Positions 13,515 to 27,700 of a stretch of DNA of 64,000 nucleotides are shown here, piece after piece. Source of the DNA: Lichenostomus cassidix (taxonomy: Eukaryota > Chordata > Aves > Passeriformes > Meliphagidae). Every line of letters begins with the position of its first letter. Position 1 is the stretch's first letter. A program made the position numbers and the translations under genes. The notes below the pieces were generated by a model. The model was not told the DNA's origin. It saw nothing but the letters and a program-made list of their open reading frames with translations, and ran no database searches. Where the stretch lies: contig CM039182.1 of assembly GCA_008360975.2 (NCBI GenBank), positions 23,222,324-23,286,323 on the forward strand, written 5' to 3'.

Positions 13515-13616
13515 AGAAAAGAAGAGGAAGAGAAAGAGAAAGAGAAGAGAAGAGAAGAGAAGAGAAGAGAAGAGAAGAGAAGAGAAGAGAAGAGAAGAGA
13601 AGAGAAGAGAAATGAA
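13515..13616. repeat. AGAGA (GAAGA) pentanucleotide microsatellite
   Basis: A run of GAAGA/AGAGA pentamers, impure at the left (mixed with AAAGAG hexamers) and nearly perfect from about 13541 to 13611. It is purine-only on the plus strand over about 100 bases, so it can adopt triplex structure and is likely length-variable. The open frame through it (repeating EKRRE) is an artefact of the repeat. Confidence 0.97.
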
Positions 13617-16600
13617 GAGACAACATGTCATTCTATCTTCACATCAACATGTGAAGGCCTATTTCCACTGAATACATTTTTCTTACACCAATGGAATGGT
13701 GCTGCTGCCAAATGACACCAGATTTCACCCTGAGGTGAAAAGGCAATGCCTCACGAAAGCAGAATTAAGAAGAATCTGAGTAATATTATCAGGTGCCAGA
13801 TTTAAAACAAAATAAAAAGCTTTTCTCACAGTGCCGAAGTTAACTGTAGCCTAAAGTAGAAATTATTCAAAAAGTAAGCAGATTAGTTTATGAAGGATGT
13901 GTACTTCAGTAATTTTTATAGACAATGATCTAGATACAAGCTCCAGCATTGGAAATTGCTACATTTCTGACTGCTGAAAGCTGTTTCTTTCTCTCCCTCC
14001 TAAGCACCCTTTCTGGAACATTATCCTTTGAGAGAGCCAACCTTTGGTCCAGCCCAGCAGAAACTTCCTTTGCTCTGATATGAACTCTGCTCGAAGTTGC
14101 ACCTCTTTTCCTTTTTTCCACCAGCACAAGTTAAATTTATTCTGCAGGGCTGCACTAGTGCAGCTGCAGGGCTGCCAAACATGCTCAGCTCAGTGTGGAC
14201 CAATTGTCCTCACATACCATATATTCTCATGTTTGCAGCTCTGGAAAGGGGTTTTCTCACACAGAAAATATTCTCATGTGAAGCCAATTTGCTTGTTTAC
14301 TGTGAAATAATTTACTTTCTTTGAAAGATTAAAAGATATGCTTTTTATGGTTCATGAGAAACCTGGGTCTGAATCAGAGCACAGGGTTGCATTCTCTGCA
14401 TTCCTGACAGGTCTCAAGGGTGAGTCCTGGCATCAGCTGCAGAGGAGCAGCACAAAGCGCTGAATGCAGGTCTTGGCATTGTGGGGGTAAAAAATACTTC
14501 ACTGATACAGATGTCTTTAGAAGTTTTGTTACAGTCAGATACAGTAATAGCCTTAAACAAACCAGTTAACTGGTTCATCTGACACCTTCAGAACAGCGTA
14601 AATCAGCATGAGCTGTGAGGTTTTGAAAAACATTTCTGCCTTTGAGTTACTTTAGTTATTCGAGGCCTCAGTTGAACACTTCAGATGTGGTTTCATATGT
14701 GACTCCAACAAATCTAAGGCTGTGGTGCCTAGGGAGTGGATGACCCCATCTTTCTGCTCACCCTCCCCTGTATGTGAGTGCTTTCACTCATGTGGCCACA
14801 CAGTGATTTGCATCTACTAAGACACCTGTAAATTAGTAACTACTTTGTACAGGGTTCATTTTCAGTCAGACTGCAAGGGAACAACCACTAATGCTGAAGA
14901 AGGGGAAGTGATGGAAGTGTGCAGTCAAAAGCAGGGCCATCTTTTCATGGATCCTTATGCTGACTGTATAACAGCACCTGTAGACTCTCTCTAGGATGTG
15001 TCTCTAGAAGTAACAACCTTGTCAGGAATCCTCTCTCTCTATGAGAGCAGCTACTACGACTCTTCCAGACAAGCCTTAAAATTTTAAAGATTCTTATGAT
15101 GAGCAACAAAAATTAAGTTGGTTTTGACAACTATCTTATATGATTATAAGGTACATGAATAAGAAACGTCTAATTTCCTAGTTTCGTTCATGTGTATTTC
15201 TATACTGCCCTTTGGTTAATATTGTGACATTGAACAATCTGTTTTGTCATTCTTATTTTCATATAAATCTGGGTCTTCTTAGTGAACATCTGATCTGAGT
15301 CAAGTCATCATAAATATATCTTAAAATGTTTTTAGTCATCTGCAGACCTTACAGTCAATGTGCTGATAATGATTTTTCTTTTTGTTCTTAAGATGACTCC
15401 AGAGATAACTGACTCATTTCACGTGATGGAAACAACCTTCCTAGAGGATGTTGGGAGGATACAATGCAGATCCTTCCAGATATTAAAATATCAGAAAAAT
15501 TGACTAATTTTTTCACAAAGCCAGATGTGGACTTTTTAAGCAGAATTGTGTAGTAGTAGGGAAGATAGATTTTCCTTAAATAAGACAACAATTTTAATCT
15601 TACTGCACTTCTGAACAGCCACAAACTCTCAGCAGCAGCACTGACAAGCTCAAACCCACGTATTTTGATCCACTGGATGTCTGTCTGTGACTAATTTTCC
15701 TTTTCAGGGACATTGGGGTGGACTAGACAAATGCACCATAATGAAATAAGTGGAGATGAGGGCCCAGATCTCAGGTGATGTGGTTCCTCACAACAGTGAA
15801 GTGCATACCAAAACACTGCCACTTCCACTTGTCAGAGACAGGAAGAGTTATGATATTATTAAACTATGCGTGAGATAAAATCAAGTGTCACTGTACTGAT
15901 TTGTACTGATTTCATTACGACATCTTGTAACACTCAGTTTAACCTGTGGCAGGTGGTTGCTTAATTTCCATAGGTCTCCTCCAATGTCTGATGGTGACTA
16001 TGAGCTTTAAATAGATTGTCAAATCAGGTCCATTTACGGATCCTCAGTGTATCTCAGGTTAAAGCTGCACTGCAAGAGACTCAGAAGAGGTGGACACTAA
16101 AAAAAAGGGGAAAACCCACAAAAGCAAGGCAAAGCAAAAGAAAGTTCTTTGTCTGGGTTTTCATTGATCATACTAGCTCAGACAAGAGCTTACATTTACA
16201 TTATTTACTAACGGAGGGCATTTAATGGAAAATTACAATGGAACAGAGGGCAGGAAACAGAAAACTACTCGTTCCTCTTTGGAAGAGAGTTTTTTTGTCT
16301 TTTTGTTGTTGTTTTTCTTGCTGTAACTAACTTACATATTTGTTTCTACAAACTAAGCCTTGTTAGTGAAAATTATTTTATGCTGCCTTGCTACTATACC
16401 AACAAAACGAAATCCAAGTTCTTGCATGATGTGACATGTAAACCATTTGCACTGAAGTGACTGCCAGAAATGAATGGAAAGTTTTTATCCTGAAGAAATA
16501 GTCAAATAAAATACTAGCACAATCTAAAATTATTTACTGAAAGTAACTGGAGAATATTTTGTGTCTTATCTTTTAAAAAAATTTAGAGCATTAGCAGAGA

Positions 16601-19600
16601 AAGTGTTTCCTTCTGTGTTGGGTAAATCTGAAAACAAGTGGATTTTATTTTAAGAAGGAAGACATAAACCAATTTTGTTGGCATTTCATGGGGAAAAAGC
16701 CCTCAGTAGTGCTGACATCTAAGGTAAAGCACACATGTTTTCAAAGAAAGTATTATAAGTGTGTTACAAACACTAACATTTTGCCAGTTCACTCAAGATC
16801 CTGATACAGGTCAGGTTTTAAAAGCTGGACAGCCTCAGCTCAACCTAGATGCTTCAACAACTCCATGCACTTATCTCAACATTTTTGTATGCCATGATTC
16901 AGCTTCATTTCTTTTCTTTAATGCATTCAAAAGGCAACGAAAATAGATATATGGATTATTCCTTTTTGACTATACAACTTCAGATTTTCCATACACCCAC
17001 TTGCTCCTTTGCTCAGAGAAAGTTAGAACTGAGTGCCCATTTTTCTGCACCAGGAAAAATGTGACAGTTCATTAGCTTTTGCTCTTCAACTCTAAAATTA
17101 CAGTCACATCAATCTACCTCCCCTGTCCTATGGAGCTTCTCTGTTATCACAAAGCCTATTCAAAACTTCCCCAAAGGCCAAGACCAACACTTGAAAAAGA
17201 GTCTAACTTTGCACGAAACCAAAAGCATGCCCTATTACCCAGCATCTGAGACACCCCCGCCCAACCTCATTCTTTCTAGTGCTGTTATTTCAGACCCGGA
17301 TCAGGTCTCAGTCTGAACACAGCTGGGAGCAGTGATCTCCACCCTGCCCCCCTGAGACTGCGTAACATTAGTTTGAATCTTTTATTCATTCACTGACAGA
17401 AATATCAAGAGGTTTCTTTAAATGACAGCAATATGCCTGGACTACTGGTCTGCCAGAAGGATTCTTTAGCATTGTGTAAATAACTGGCTGTTAGAGGGAG
17501 AGATTGCTTTGAAGTTACCATTTGCAGCACCCAGAGCACTTGGGTTGGATCAGTTTTTACCAGGTTATTTTCATGGCAAGCTCTCTTTGTCCCATCTGAA
17601 GAGTTTCTTTGTGAGCAATGAATGAGGATGCATCTTGGGAATGGTCTGACACTTCAAAGGATGATTCTTGTAGTTTATCTCACAGTAAGCTTCTCCTCTG
17701 AAGGAAATGCTGCAGAGCCCTTGCACTGATCACAATGATAGTCTTTTATCACTGAGCTGTCTGCACTATCACTATCCGAAGCAAATCTTCGCAAGCGATG
17801 ACTTCTATTAATTGATTTATGTGTATTTTCTGTCTTTTATAATGCAACCCTTTTGTCGGCAAACACTTCAAAACAAAGCTGGTCTTGCTGAAGTCCATGA
17901 AAGTTTACTCATTGCCAGGTGAATAACTGCAATTTAGACTACTTTTGGAATGGTAAAGTCAAGAATGTCTTTATGTTTATGAAGAGAAGTTTGGGGGTTT
18001 GGGGTTGTTTTGTTCAGCTGTGCTTCCTGCACTAAGTTTCAATGGAGTTTAAACACATTGATCATATTCTAAGCAACACACTCCTATAGTTTTCTACATA
18101 CCCAGAAAAAAGTGTATTTTGAAGGTGTTGAACAACTGAATGTTTTAAATAATTTTTAACTTAAAAAGACCACGGTCATAGCTGTTTTTTTTAAAATAAG
18201 AAAATGATGACACACTAGGTTCTAGGTATGAAAGCCATTACTTATGTCTGTGTCCATATACTTGATTTATCCTTGATCACAGAATAATTCAATTATTTTA
18301 ATACTCTTTAGCTTAGCTGCAATGACACTTGGATGCTTATCTGAACACAGTACAAACTTGTATGTGGATAATCCCTTAGTATGAACAACTCTTGTTCACA
18401 GTAGTGCCAAGAGTACCAGCTGATGGGTTTTAACACATAATTTCTAGCATGCAATATTAGATACTCGAGCAAATGCACATACTTTAAAAAGTAATTCCTG
18501 CAATGTTCTCTTGCAAGCAGGTCTTTTGCTGTGGTAGATGCACTCTGTTTCTGGGTCTTTTGAGCTTCCTTCCTAAGAATGCTACATGACCATGGAAAAA
18601 CTCCTGCTCAGTTCTGAAGGTGTATTTCTTCATTTCATGGAGAACTTTTCAAAATTGTCCTGCTGGAAACCTTATAACATTCTTCAATTTTAGCTTAAAT
18701 AACTTTATGGATCAATAGAAACAGTCATTGAAGTCGTTACTGACTGTTAACTAGGAAAAAAAAAATAAGAGCAATCCAGGAAGAACCTTTCTCTCCTTTC
18801 CTTCTGTTTCAATTTACATGACCCATCTTTCCTGATCTCAGCAGCCAGATTCTTTCAGTTTTGGATTAGGCTACATCCAACAAACAATGAAAAAAACTGG
18901 CCCTAAAACACAGCACAACCTAATAATAAGAATGAACTGCTTTTTATCAACATGAGCCAGGTTAATTTCTGCAATACAGTGTAAAATGCAAAGCACATCC
19001 TTTCAGTTTCTTTTTTCAGCAGTTCTCCCTTTTCTGTCTTTATCATAAGAGTCACTGTCACAGCAGTTGTGATATTCAGAATAGAAAAAGCAAACAAAAA
19101 ATCAGGAGCAGGCAACAAACCCAAAAGATGCCCAACATGCACACAGCATGGCAGCTCCTCAATAGGCTCCAAGAGATGCTGTGCCAAGCTCCAGCAGCTG
19201 ATTCTGAGGGCAGGGCCAGCAAGTGTGGAAATGGGGTCAGAAAGCAAGGAGCTGGCAGGGCTTCTCCAGCATTAATGCAGGCGAGGGCTAAACCTTCTGC
19301 AAGTGAGCTCATGTCTGAGCCAGGGCCAACCAGGAGAGCTGGTGGGAGAGGGGTAACAGTGGCAGGAGGCCTAGTGATTCTGGGGGTGCTCTTTAACATC
19401 TGGCTTGAGAAACAGCTGTGATTTTGGCTGCAAGGTCCACTTGAGCTTCCTCCAGCACAGCCCTATTTGGAATCATTCAGTAACATATGGAAGCAAGCAC
19501 TGAATCCATATCCACAGAGGTGGAAAATCAGAGAATGATGGTGTAGCATTTCCACAAGTATCTGCTGGCTTTTTTCAGGCAAGATATCCAGGGTTCAGCA

Positions 19601-19911
19601 AGAGATTTATCTTAAAATGGCTATTTCAGAAACTTTAACCCTACCTGCCTGACTTAATGTACAAAGGAAGTCAGTATCACTACAGAAGCTTGACTGATGG
19701 GAGTTTCAAAAAACTATCACATATTTATACCCCAGTAATCAGTCATGATTTAATTTAGAGACAGTAGACAGTAACTGATCACTTGCACAATGCAATCACA
19801 ACTTCAATCCTGGCTGGAAAGCAATTGTTTTCACAGACACAAGTAACTTCAATTGTAGATATGGTTCACACTGCTATATTAAAAGAAAAATAAAAGTCTT
19901 CAGAAACTTAC

Positions 19912-20079
19912 AACTGAGGTAAGAGCCATCTGGAAACTGTAGATTCGTGCAAGGCCAAAATCAGCTAGTTTTATCTGCCCATTGCTGGTTACAAGGATAT
20001 TTTGGGGTTTCAGATCCCGATGCACCACACGATGCGAATGCAGAAAATCCAGTCCCCGAAACAGCTGAAGCATCATATC
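19912..20079 (-). CDS. CDK6: CDK6 coding exon 4 (catalytic loop, DFG motif, T-loop)
   Basis: This 168-base, 56-codon exon is read on the minus strand, phase 0 at both ends. It begins [20 protein letters not shown], contains the catalytic loop HRDLKPQN and the magnesium-binding DFG in [10 protein letters not shown], and ends MALTSV, whose Thr corresponds to the activating T-loop Thr177 of human CDK6. The acceptor is CTTTATATATAG and the donor GTT/GTAAGT. It joins in frame to the exon at 45867-46002 (TETIK then DMM). All catalytic residues expected here are present, so the enzyme should be active. Compared with the human sequence as I recall it (DMMFQLLRG, VTSSGQ), this one reads DMMLQLFRG and VTSNGQ, a pair of hydrophobic swaps in one helix. 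The next exon, starting VVTLWYRAPE in relatives, was not found in 1-19911 and must lie beyond the window. Confidence 0.98.
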
Positions 20080-23000
20080 CTATATATAAAGAAGAAACCA
20101 ATACACAGTTATCAAGACAAGGTGGCAGGCAAACAAGTAAACCCCTGCCATAATCTGCAAAACTAATTTAATAAATATTGACTTAAATTTATGTGCACAG
20201 GAGATAAAACCAGCTATTAATATAAAGTGGACAGGATGTTGCTAGAATGAATGGAATTGAACCAATGTCCTTATCAAGTTAATGTATGGTTTCCAGTTGA
20301 ATTATCTGAGGTTGATTAACAGTAGTATAAAGATTAGTCAATATACTTTAAAAAATATAAAAATTATGTCTCTAAATCCCAGGACACCTTCAATAGAATG
20401 TCATCCAAGTAAGGAAAAGACAGAGTAGGTTTTTACTCTTAACTTTAAACCACATGCCACTTTGCATTCTCACTAGCTTATGCTTTGTCCTGCTGTGGTG
20501 AAGTGGAATTTTATCATTCATTTTAACAGGCACAAGGGCCTGTTTCAACCAAAAAAACTGTATAAATGACAAATTTAATTTTATTTAATGTTACAGAGGG
20601 AAAAGATTCTCTTGGAAGAACCTGATGTTTAGAACTCACTGAATAGGAAAGAAACTACCTTAAGATGAAAGTTTAGAACCAAAACAGTATAATAATCGTA
20701 AGTGGCAGTTCTGATTCTTCTTTCTGTTTTGTTATAGTGATACAATCTTCCATGACATTTCCACAGCTGAAGAAATTATTTTATCTGTACTCATGCTTTG
20801 ACATTTATCTTAGTAATGTGAAAAGAATGAACCACCAGACTCAAAACCAAATACTAGAAATCCCCTGAATTCCAAATTAGAAGGATACTGTCAACTCGAA
20901 AACTGTATTTGCAGAACAGGCAGTTACAAGAAGATGCTGCACCAAGACAGAAAAAAAATGGATAAGGAAGTTTATTTTTTGCATGCACTTGACTTGAGCA
21001 CATGACACTGCAGTCCTGTGTATGCTGGTGGCATACACCCTTTCCATAATCCATGCAGCAGGGCGTCCTCCAATCCTACTGTCAGCAATCAAAATCATCT
21101 TGGAGAAGGGCAAGGCATGAAATATGAGAAAAGGGAAGAAGGATAAATTGAAGCTGGTTGCTTTTGCTCCTCTCTGTGGACTTGGGCACGTCACAAGTAA
21201 ATATTCAAGGCACACTGTTGAAAGGAACTGCATCTGAACATGGGTGTAAAAATAGCTCAAAACATTCAGCTTGGCAATATTGGTTTAGTTGGATGCATTT
21301 TTAAGGGACACTTCACAGACACTGCTAAATAATTTAATACAAAATTGTTATTTTCCTGAAATGCTGCCTGACCATCTCTACAGAAAATATTATAAAAAGT
21401 AATTAAAAAATCTTTCACCTGACCGCTGAAAAAGACATGGCCATTTCTGTATACAGCCGGCTCATAAAGCAATCAGCTTTTATTTGAAGATCCCAGTGAT
21501 TAAGACTGTACCATGAAATTATGGATGCTGTGGCAGTATTAAATTATCATCACCTCTGAAGGAAGGTGGTAAACTGAGAACCCCATTTCCTGTCAGATGA
21601 TGCCTTTGATTTCCTTTGCTTCCCCAGGAAAAATTTGGAACTGGTAATTTTGACAATTGGTATATTATGGTTTGGACCTTTAAAATAAATATACAAAGTG
21701 TATTGAATTCTCTTGTATTTATAAAATTTTTCATTGCAGTTCAGAAATTTTTAAGAACTAGGGGTACAGCTCTGCAGGTTTCAGTCATCAGTAAAATTAG
21801 CACATGTCACATCTGCTCAGTCTGTGCCATTCTGGCTTTTATGAAATCCCTAAAGTCTTTGCATCAGTCTTACAGACGTGAAGAACATGCCAAGAACATT
21901 TAGGCATATAGTCATTTTAAGTATTAACTTAGTTGTTTCACTGAATTTGGGCCTATTATTTTTTTCATTCCAGGCTGACATAGTATCAAATAAGAAAATT
22001 ACTTAAAGAATTGCAGAATTAGTCAGCAGATCCTGGCAAGTCCCTTTTTGGTGATATTTATGTATCCTACTCATTTGTCAACTCTGTAAACTCATTCAGG
22101 CAGTTACCAACATATCAAGAATACTTTTTCCAATAACTGATGCTGGTTTTGTTTCAACTTTCCTCCTCAAACTCAGCATAACACAATTCTGCTCAGCACA
22201 TTTCAAGCTGCAAGCTATGTCTTCAGTTTCTAAACTCAGAGTCTTCTTCCAGCCACAGGTAAAAAAAGAAAATATTTGAAAATGGAAACTCGTATATCTT
22301 TGCCTCTACCCTTCAGACTCAAAAGATGAATATTGTTTACAGAAATTCTCTTCACACACAAAAAATGAGATGTGCTGCAGAGAAGTGTACTGGGAAAGTG
22401 TAAATTTAAAAGGCATTAGAAAGAAGAAGAGCAACTGGAAGGAAAAAAGTGCTATATCTCCTCTTCCAGGAAATTCAGAGTTAGTCCATATAGGCTATTT
22501 TCTAGTATTCAGGTTGGACTGTTGATTACACTCACTACTTACTAATTACAGGTATTAACAGATTTCAGTTCAAAATTATCTTGGAAGAACAGCCCAAAGT
22601 TTCATGGTGTAAAGGCAGCCACTTGGATGCAAAAAGACTGTTTGCTATTTGTGATTCATTACTGTCCTGTTTTTAAATCCTCACCAACTTAAAAAAAGAG
22701 CAGAAGCCAAAATCACAACATAGGCTTATTATTAATTATGAACTTTAAATACAGAATACCAAATGGAGCAGCTTAGAATTTTGTGCTGCACATAAGCCTA
22801 GTGAAAAACCATTAGGCCTTCCATTTGGAAAATTATTTCATTCACTTGGTCAGCCAATTGCAAGAAACATCAGACTGGGTCTGGACTGTGTGCTTTCTTT
22901 GACAATGTAACTAACATCAGAAGACACTAACCTTTGCTAGCAAATTGGATAAAGGCCGTAAACATGTACAAGCCAGATCACTACCTAATTACATCAGGAT

Positions 23001-24177
23001 AATTTCACTCATCTGACGGAAATGCATCCATTTTTATTACTGATGAATACCCAGTATAATCTCAATTACCAGGTTCTAGAAATAACTGCAGGAGAATCTT
23101 CATGTGCCTCCAGGATTAGTTTTTTCCATGACTGCTTTTTCCTGAGAAATTTTCTGTGGTAGACAGGCATACCACACTTTGGAATTACAGATAAAATCAT
23201 ATTTCAAAAGTTATTTGAAAAATGATCAATTCTATTCAACAAATAAGAACCTTCGAGCCTTAGGAGATTGAAGGAACAAGCTCTAATGAGTCATGATCAA
23301 ACCTTTGCTGATGTCTATCAGTGTTCTTTGGATGTTGTATGTTTGCAAACAAAGACACAGAATGTGTCTTTTCTGAAGCTTCTTGCTTCAGACGGGAGAT
23401 TTCTGCCATGCTCTAGTATTCACAAAACCTATGACAGGTGCTGTTGCTCAGGTTGAAGATACATACATACATTATCCCACTGCAATTACTTTCAGACAAT
23501 CACAGCTTAACAAATTTTTTCCTTTTCAGGATACATTTTCAATGCCATCTATGTGCAAATATAAATATTTACCTATAACTCAATTGAAAACTGAATTATT
23601 TTGTTATGCAATTAACAAGTACACTTCATTTAGAGGAAAATATGTAGCTTTAATTTTGTAAAAGTGTCATAATGGAAACAGGAGCAAAATTTATTACAGA
23701 AATGGTGCATCTTTGCTTGTTCCACCATTTAAGATACTGACGATGATTGCTCAGTCTGATACTTACTGAATTTATCAGCTCTGAATGTCAGGACCAAATT
23801 ATGATGAATTTTTCAAGCAATACCATATTATGCCATGACTCTCAATAATGAACAGAAATATGTCCTGTATATTCTTCCTCTGTCATCAGTGAGGATGCGG
23901 CTGGGCTTGGGCTAGGCTGAGCAGCTGCTTCTGCTGCCTCTGCCAAAGGCAAAGGAACAGAAAGCCCTGATTTCCTACACACTTTTGTCCCCACCTTGTC
24001 CTATCCCTTCCAGACTCTATACTTCACTGACCCCTCTTAACCCTCCTCCAGCATCTGATCCATAAATCCCTTCCAAGCCATTGGCTTTCAAATACTACTC
24101 TGATCCTTTAAGAGTCACCCACCATCTTGACTCCCAACAAAAATACCTGTCAATTATCTGCAGCAACTTATTGTTTG

Positions 24178-24230
24178 TTTAATCCAAAAGAAGATGGCAT
24201 GGCTTTAATCCAAAAGAAGATGGCATGGCT
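24178..24230. repeat. Tandem duplication, 26-base period
   Basis: Two perfect copies of a unit beginning TTTAATCCAAAAGAAGATGG, period 26, immediately left of the GC-richer patch. No mismatch between copies. Confidence 0.95.
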
Positions 24231-24249
24231 GTCTACCAAAACATTCAAA

Positions 24250-24720
24250 TATCTACTCAAAGACAAAAGAAACTACAGAGTTTGGTGTCGGTGCCTAGGC
24301 ACCAGCAGGCAGGACTGCAGGGGCCACAGTCAGGGGAGACCAGGGACTGTGCCCTGCCAGACAAACTCGGCTCCAGCTGGCTCCAACAGACCCACCACAG
24401 TGTATGGCTGGGTCCCTCAGCCACCATGGTGGCACCTATCTCCATGAAGAAAAGGCTGGAGGGAAAGAGAGGACAAGAACAAAAGGAGGGAGCAACTGCA
24501 CAGGGAACACCAAGGCGAGAGAGGACGAAGAGGAGAAAGAGAATGTACTCCATTGTGGAGCAGATATTCACACTACGCCTCATGGAGCAGGCAGATATTC
24601 TTGAGGGAAATGCAGCCTATGAGACATCCTAGGGCAGAGCAGGCAGAAAGTGTGACGAGGAAGCAGCAGGAGAGAGAAGCTGCTTCTGTGCTGCTTGGGC
24701 TGGGGAGAGTCAGAACTGAT
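24250..24720. other. GC-richer intronic patch with overlapping open frames
   Basis: Markedly richer in G and C than its surroundings, with several CpG sites, a 14-base perfect palindrome GGTGCCTAGGCACC at 24290-24303 and open frames on both strands. The longest plus-strand frame starts at an ATG at 24225, spans 135 codons to 24632 and is Lys/Arg/Glu-rich in its second half (KKRLEGKRGQEQKEG). I recognise no protein, and no splice sites frame it convincingly. It may be an unclassified repeat or a decayed exon. Confidence 0.4.
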
Positions 24721-27700
24721 GTGTAGCCTGGAAAAAGACAGGGGAAGGTGTTATTTAAACATCCGCCTTTTTTCACTCATCACCTGAATTAGCAATTAAG
24801 TACCTACCTTGACTGGAATTAGACTAAGATGATTAATCCCAGGATAAGTCTATTTTGCCTGTCATGGCACTTGGTAAGCAATCTTCCTCTCTTATCCCAA
24901 CCCAAGAGCTTTCTTGCTCCTTGTTGCTCTCTACCTTGTATAGCTGAGGTGGGGGAAGTCAGTGAGTGCTTGGATGGGAATTTGACTGCTGGACTAGGCT
25001 AACCCACCACCATGGTAAAGTATGGATGCTAGATTTTTGTCTTGGTAAAGGGGAACACAGTGAGATGCAACCTGAAGGAAAACACCCGGAGTAATGTCTT
25101 CAGAGAAACATGCAGCCTGAGGTAACATACGCTTATGACTGGCTGCTCATTATGAGAAGCTCACGCTTTTCCTCCACTGGCTAGGATGAGAGGAAAGAAA
25201 AACCTTCAAGCAGATTGCTCCTCATTATAGTGATAGCAGTCCCTAATACCAAAGAGAGTAATTCGGTGGAAGCCCACAAATATACTCAGTTTTATCACCA
25301 AATAAAAGCAACACAGTACAGAGCCTTGCAAACTACAACAGACCCCAAATTTGTACTAACACAGAGGCTTTACGTGGCTTTTTTTTTAAACCTGCCTATT
25401 TTCCTCTTCCTGCTCTATTTCTGTGCTAACATTTTGTAAAGCACAATCCTTTGGCATATCCTAACCTTTTCCCTACTCTTCTGTGGAGTATTTCACGCAC
25501 CTTCACAACAACTTGCATCCTTCACCCAGAGTTTCTGTCTAACTGTAACTCACTTTTCTCTTTTTGCTGAGCAGAATGGAATGTCCCTGTTTTAGATGGC
25601 AGGTGTTGGAATACTCATCCTGAACATTTCCTGTAGGAGTGTTTGCGTAAAAGGCAACCACAAGTGTAAACAAAGGGGATGAGTTTTAGACAGCAATGTG
25701 TGATGAATCAGTCAAAGTAGTTTCATGAAAAGACTCACTGCCTCTCACTGAAACAGGACCTTCTCAGAGCAGAAGGGGAGCAGGATGGGGCTTCTTTCGT
25801 ATCCTACTCAATTATATAGAATCCGCAACCACTGAATTGCTGTCAATTTAAAGGGTGATTTTACACATGCCGGAATTAAAGTTTAAAGAGCTGTCCCATT
25901 CTCTGGGGCCTATTTTTGAAGCAGAATAATTACAGCCCTTCTATGGTTATACTTTGTAACAAACAGTCAACATTAATTAATGCCAAAAAAACAATGGCAT
26001 TCCTGAGGAATTACACAGTACAGATACATGAATAGAAAAAGACATGATTAATGTTGTTACACTGAATCCCAAAGGCATTAGCAATAATGTAGTGATTCCC
26101 TGTTAAATGCAGTGATTTTCTTTTTTAATTTTTGTCCTCTCACGAGGCTGGGAACCCATCACACTGGCCTATCTAGAATAGTATGACTGTGATGGTGGGG
26201 GCAGATGTAATTTGCCACAGTCTACTGAGCTGCAGGATGCTCTTCTCCACGCAGCTGGCTGGATGCAGTGGCTGGGACACAGTAAGAGGCAGACAGATCC
26301 CTGCCCTTGTGCCCTGCTCCTTTTCTCAGAAGAAAGCTATTCTGATCAGTCTCCCTGCAGGGAACTCAAAAAGGGGATGAGGAGGCTGTCTTCGCCTTCA
26401 CCATAGCTTCTCAGGACTCATGCATGATCCAACCAAACATACATAGGATATAGAGCTCCTAATTTTCCTTACATTGGGTAACAATTTATGTCAGAGTAGT
26501 TCTATTGCTTTCCATAAAAGAATTCACAGAGTAAAAGTCATTCCTTAGAGGAGAAGACTGCTGTGATATTCCTGTCAATTAACTCCTGTCAAGTACAAGG
26601 AGAATTTGAACTTCCCAGCATGTTCAATTTAAATATGTTCACTGTACTGGTAAGAGAACAATAAATTCAAATCATCCCTTCATTTAGCCATATTAATCAA
26701 CCTTACTATACAAGATAGCACATTCATTTTCTGTTCATAGAGTAAAATACTGTGCAGAGAAAGATACAGAAATTTTATTTAGTATATTATCATTATCTGC
26801 TGAGCATATGCAAGGAATTGGTCTAATAATTGTTGGTGTTTTATATGCTGATGTCCTAAAGGTAAATAATTTGTTGAAAAATAATTAAGTTGCATATATT
26901 TTTAAATATTAAGTAAAATACTTGTGTAATTATCTTTAAATTGTAAAACTATTTTAACCATATAAAAGACACTTTAGTACACTTAGAGTAGATTAAAAGA
27001 TATGTTAAAATATATTCTGATAAACAGTCTCTAATCTATTTTAAACTACATTCATGAGAAAGAAAGCACAGTTCATACAAGGGATTTTGGATTATCCAAT
27101 TGTTAGGCTGAAAAACCCTACAGACATGCACACTCACAGAAGTACGCGTGTATGAACATATTTTAATGTTTAGAATAATGCCATTGAAGACAATGCTATC
27201 TATGGTAGTCCACTGCGATAAACTCTGAAATGAATACAGTTGTTTGGTTTTCTGTTTTGTTGGTCTTCTGTTTTTCTTGGGGGTATTTTTGTTTTTTTTT
27301 TTAATGGCTAGAATTGTTTGTGTAGCAGTTTAAAAGATATAATACCTGAAGGAGTGGAGTCTATAGAACAGTTCTGAAGACTGTTTTGGTTGCTACCGGA
27401 ATAGCAAGGTAATCAAGATTAGAAAGTCCTAAATAAATTACTTTAAAATACAGTAACTGGTCAATTAGTTCAGAGCCAGTCTAGCAAAAATGGCAAATGT
27501 CACTATTATGCACAGACCAGCCTGCATTTTATGAATATTGTATGTCAGACCCAACCAAAAGTACTGCAACTGTGCACAAGAGTCAGGAAAAATGCAAAAT
27601 TTTAACTGAATTACAAAGGTCCATAGTAGTCTTCAAAAAACTTCAAGGCTTATCAATGCTATTGCATTGTTGTAAGCTTATGATGGAATTTTATGTATGT

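Larger units (their letters stand above)
1..19911 (-). other. CDK6: CDK6 intron 4 (partial)
   Basis: Sequence downstream of CDK6 exon 4 on the minus strand, continuing past the left edge. It is AT-rich and holds one old CR1 fragment near the left end, a pentanucleotide array near 13.5 kb, short tandem duplications at 4.4 and 6.1 kb, small inverted repeats near 3.6-3.8 kb, and plus-strand exon-like segments at 1795, 6235, 8410 and 10695. Otherwise (for example 14-19.9 kb) I see no gene, RNA or repeat that I can name. No CDK6 exon 5 was found here. Confidence 0.9.

Noticed and set aside
13512..13715. Open frame encoding repeated EEKRREEKRRE
   Set aside because: It is a translation of the AGAGA microsatellite, not a protein gene.
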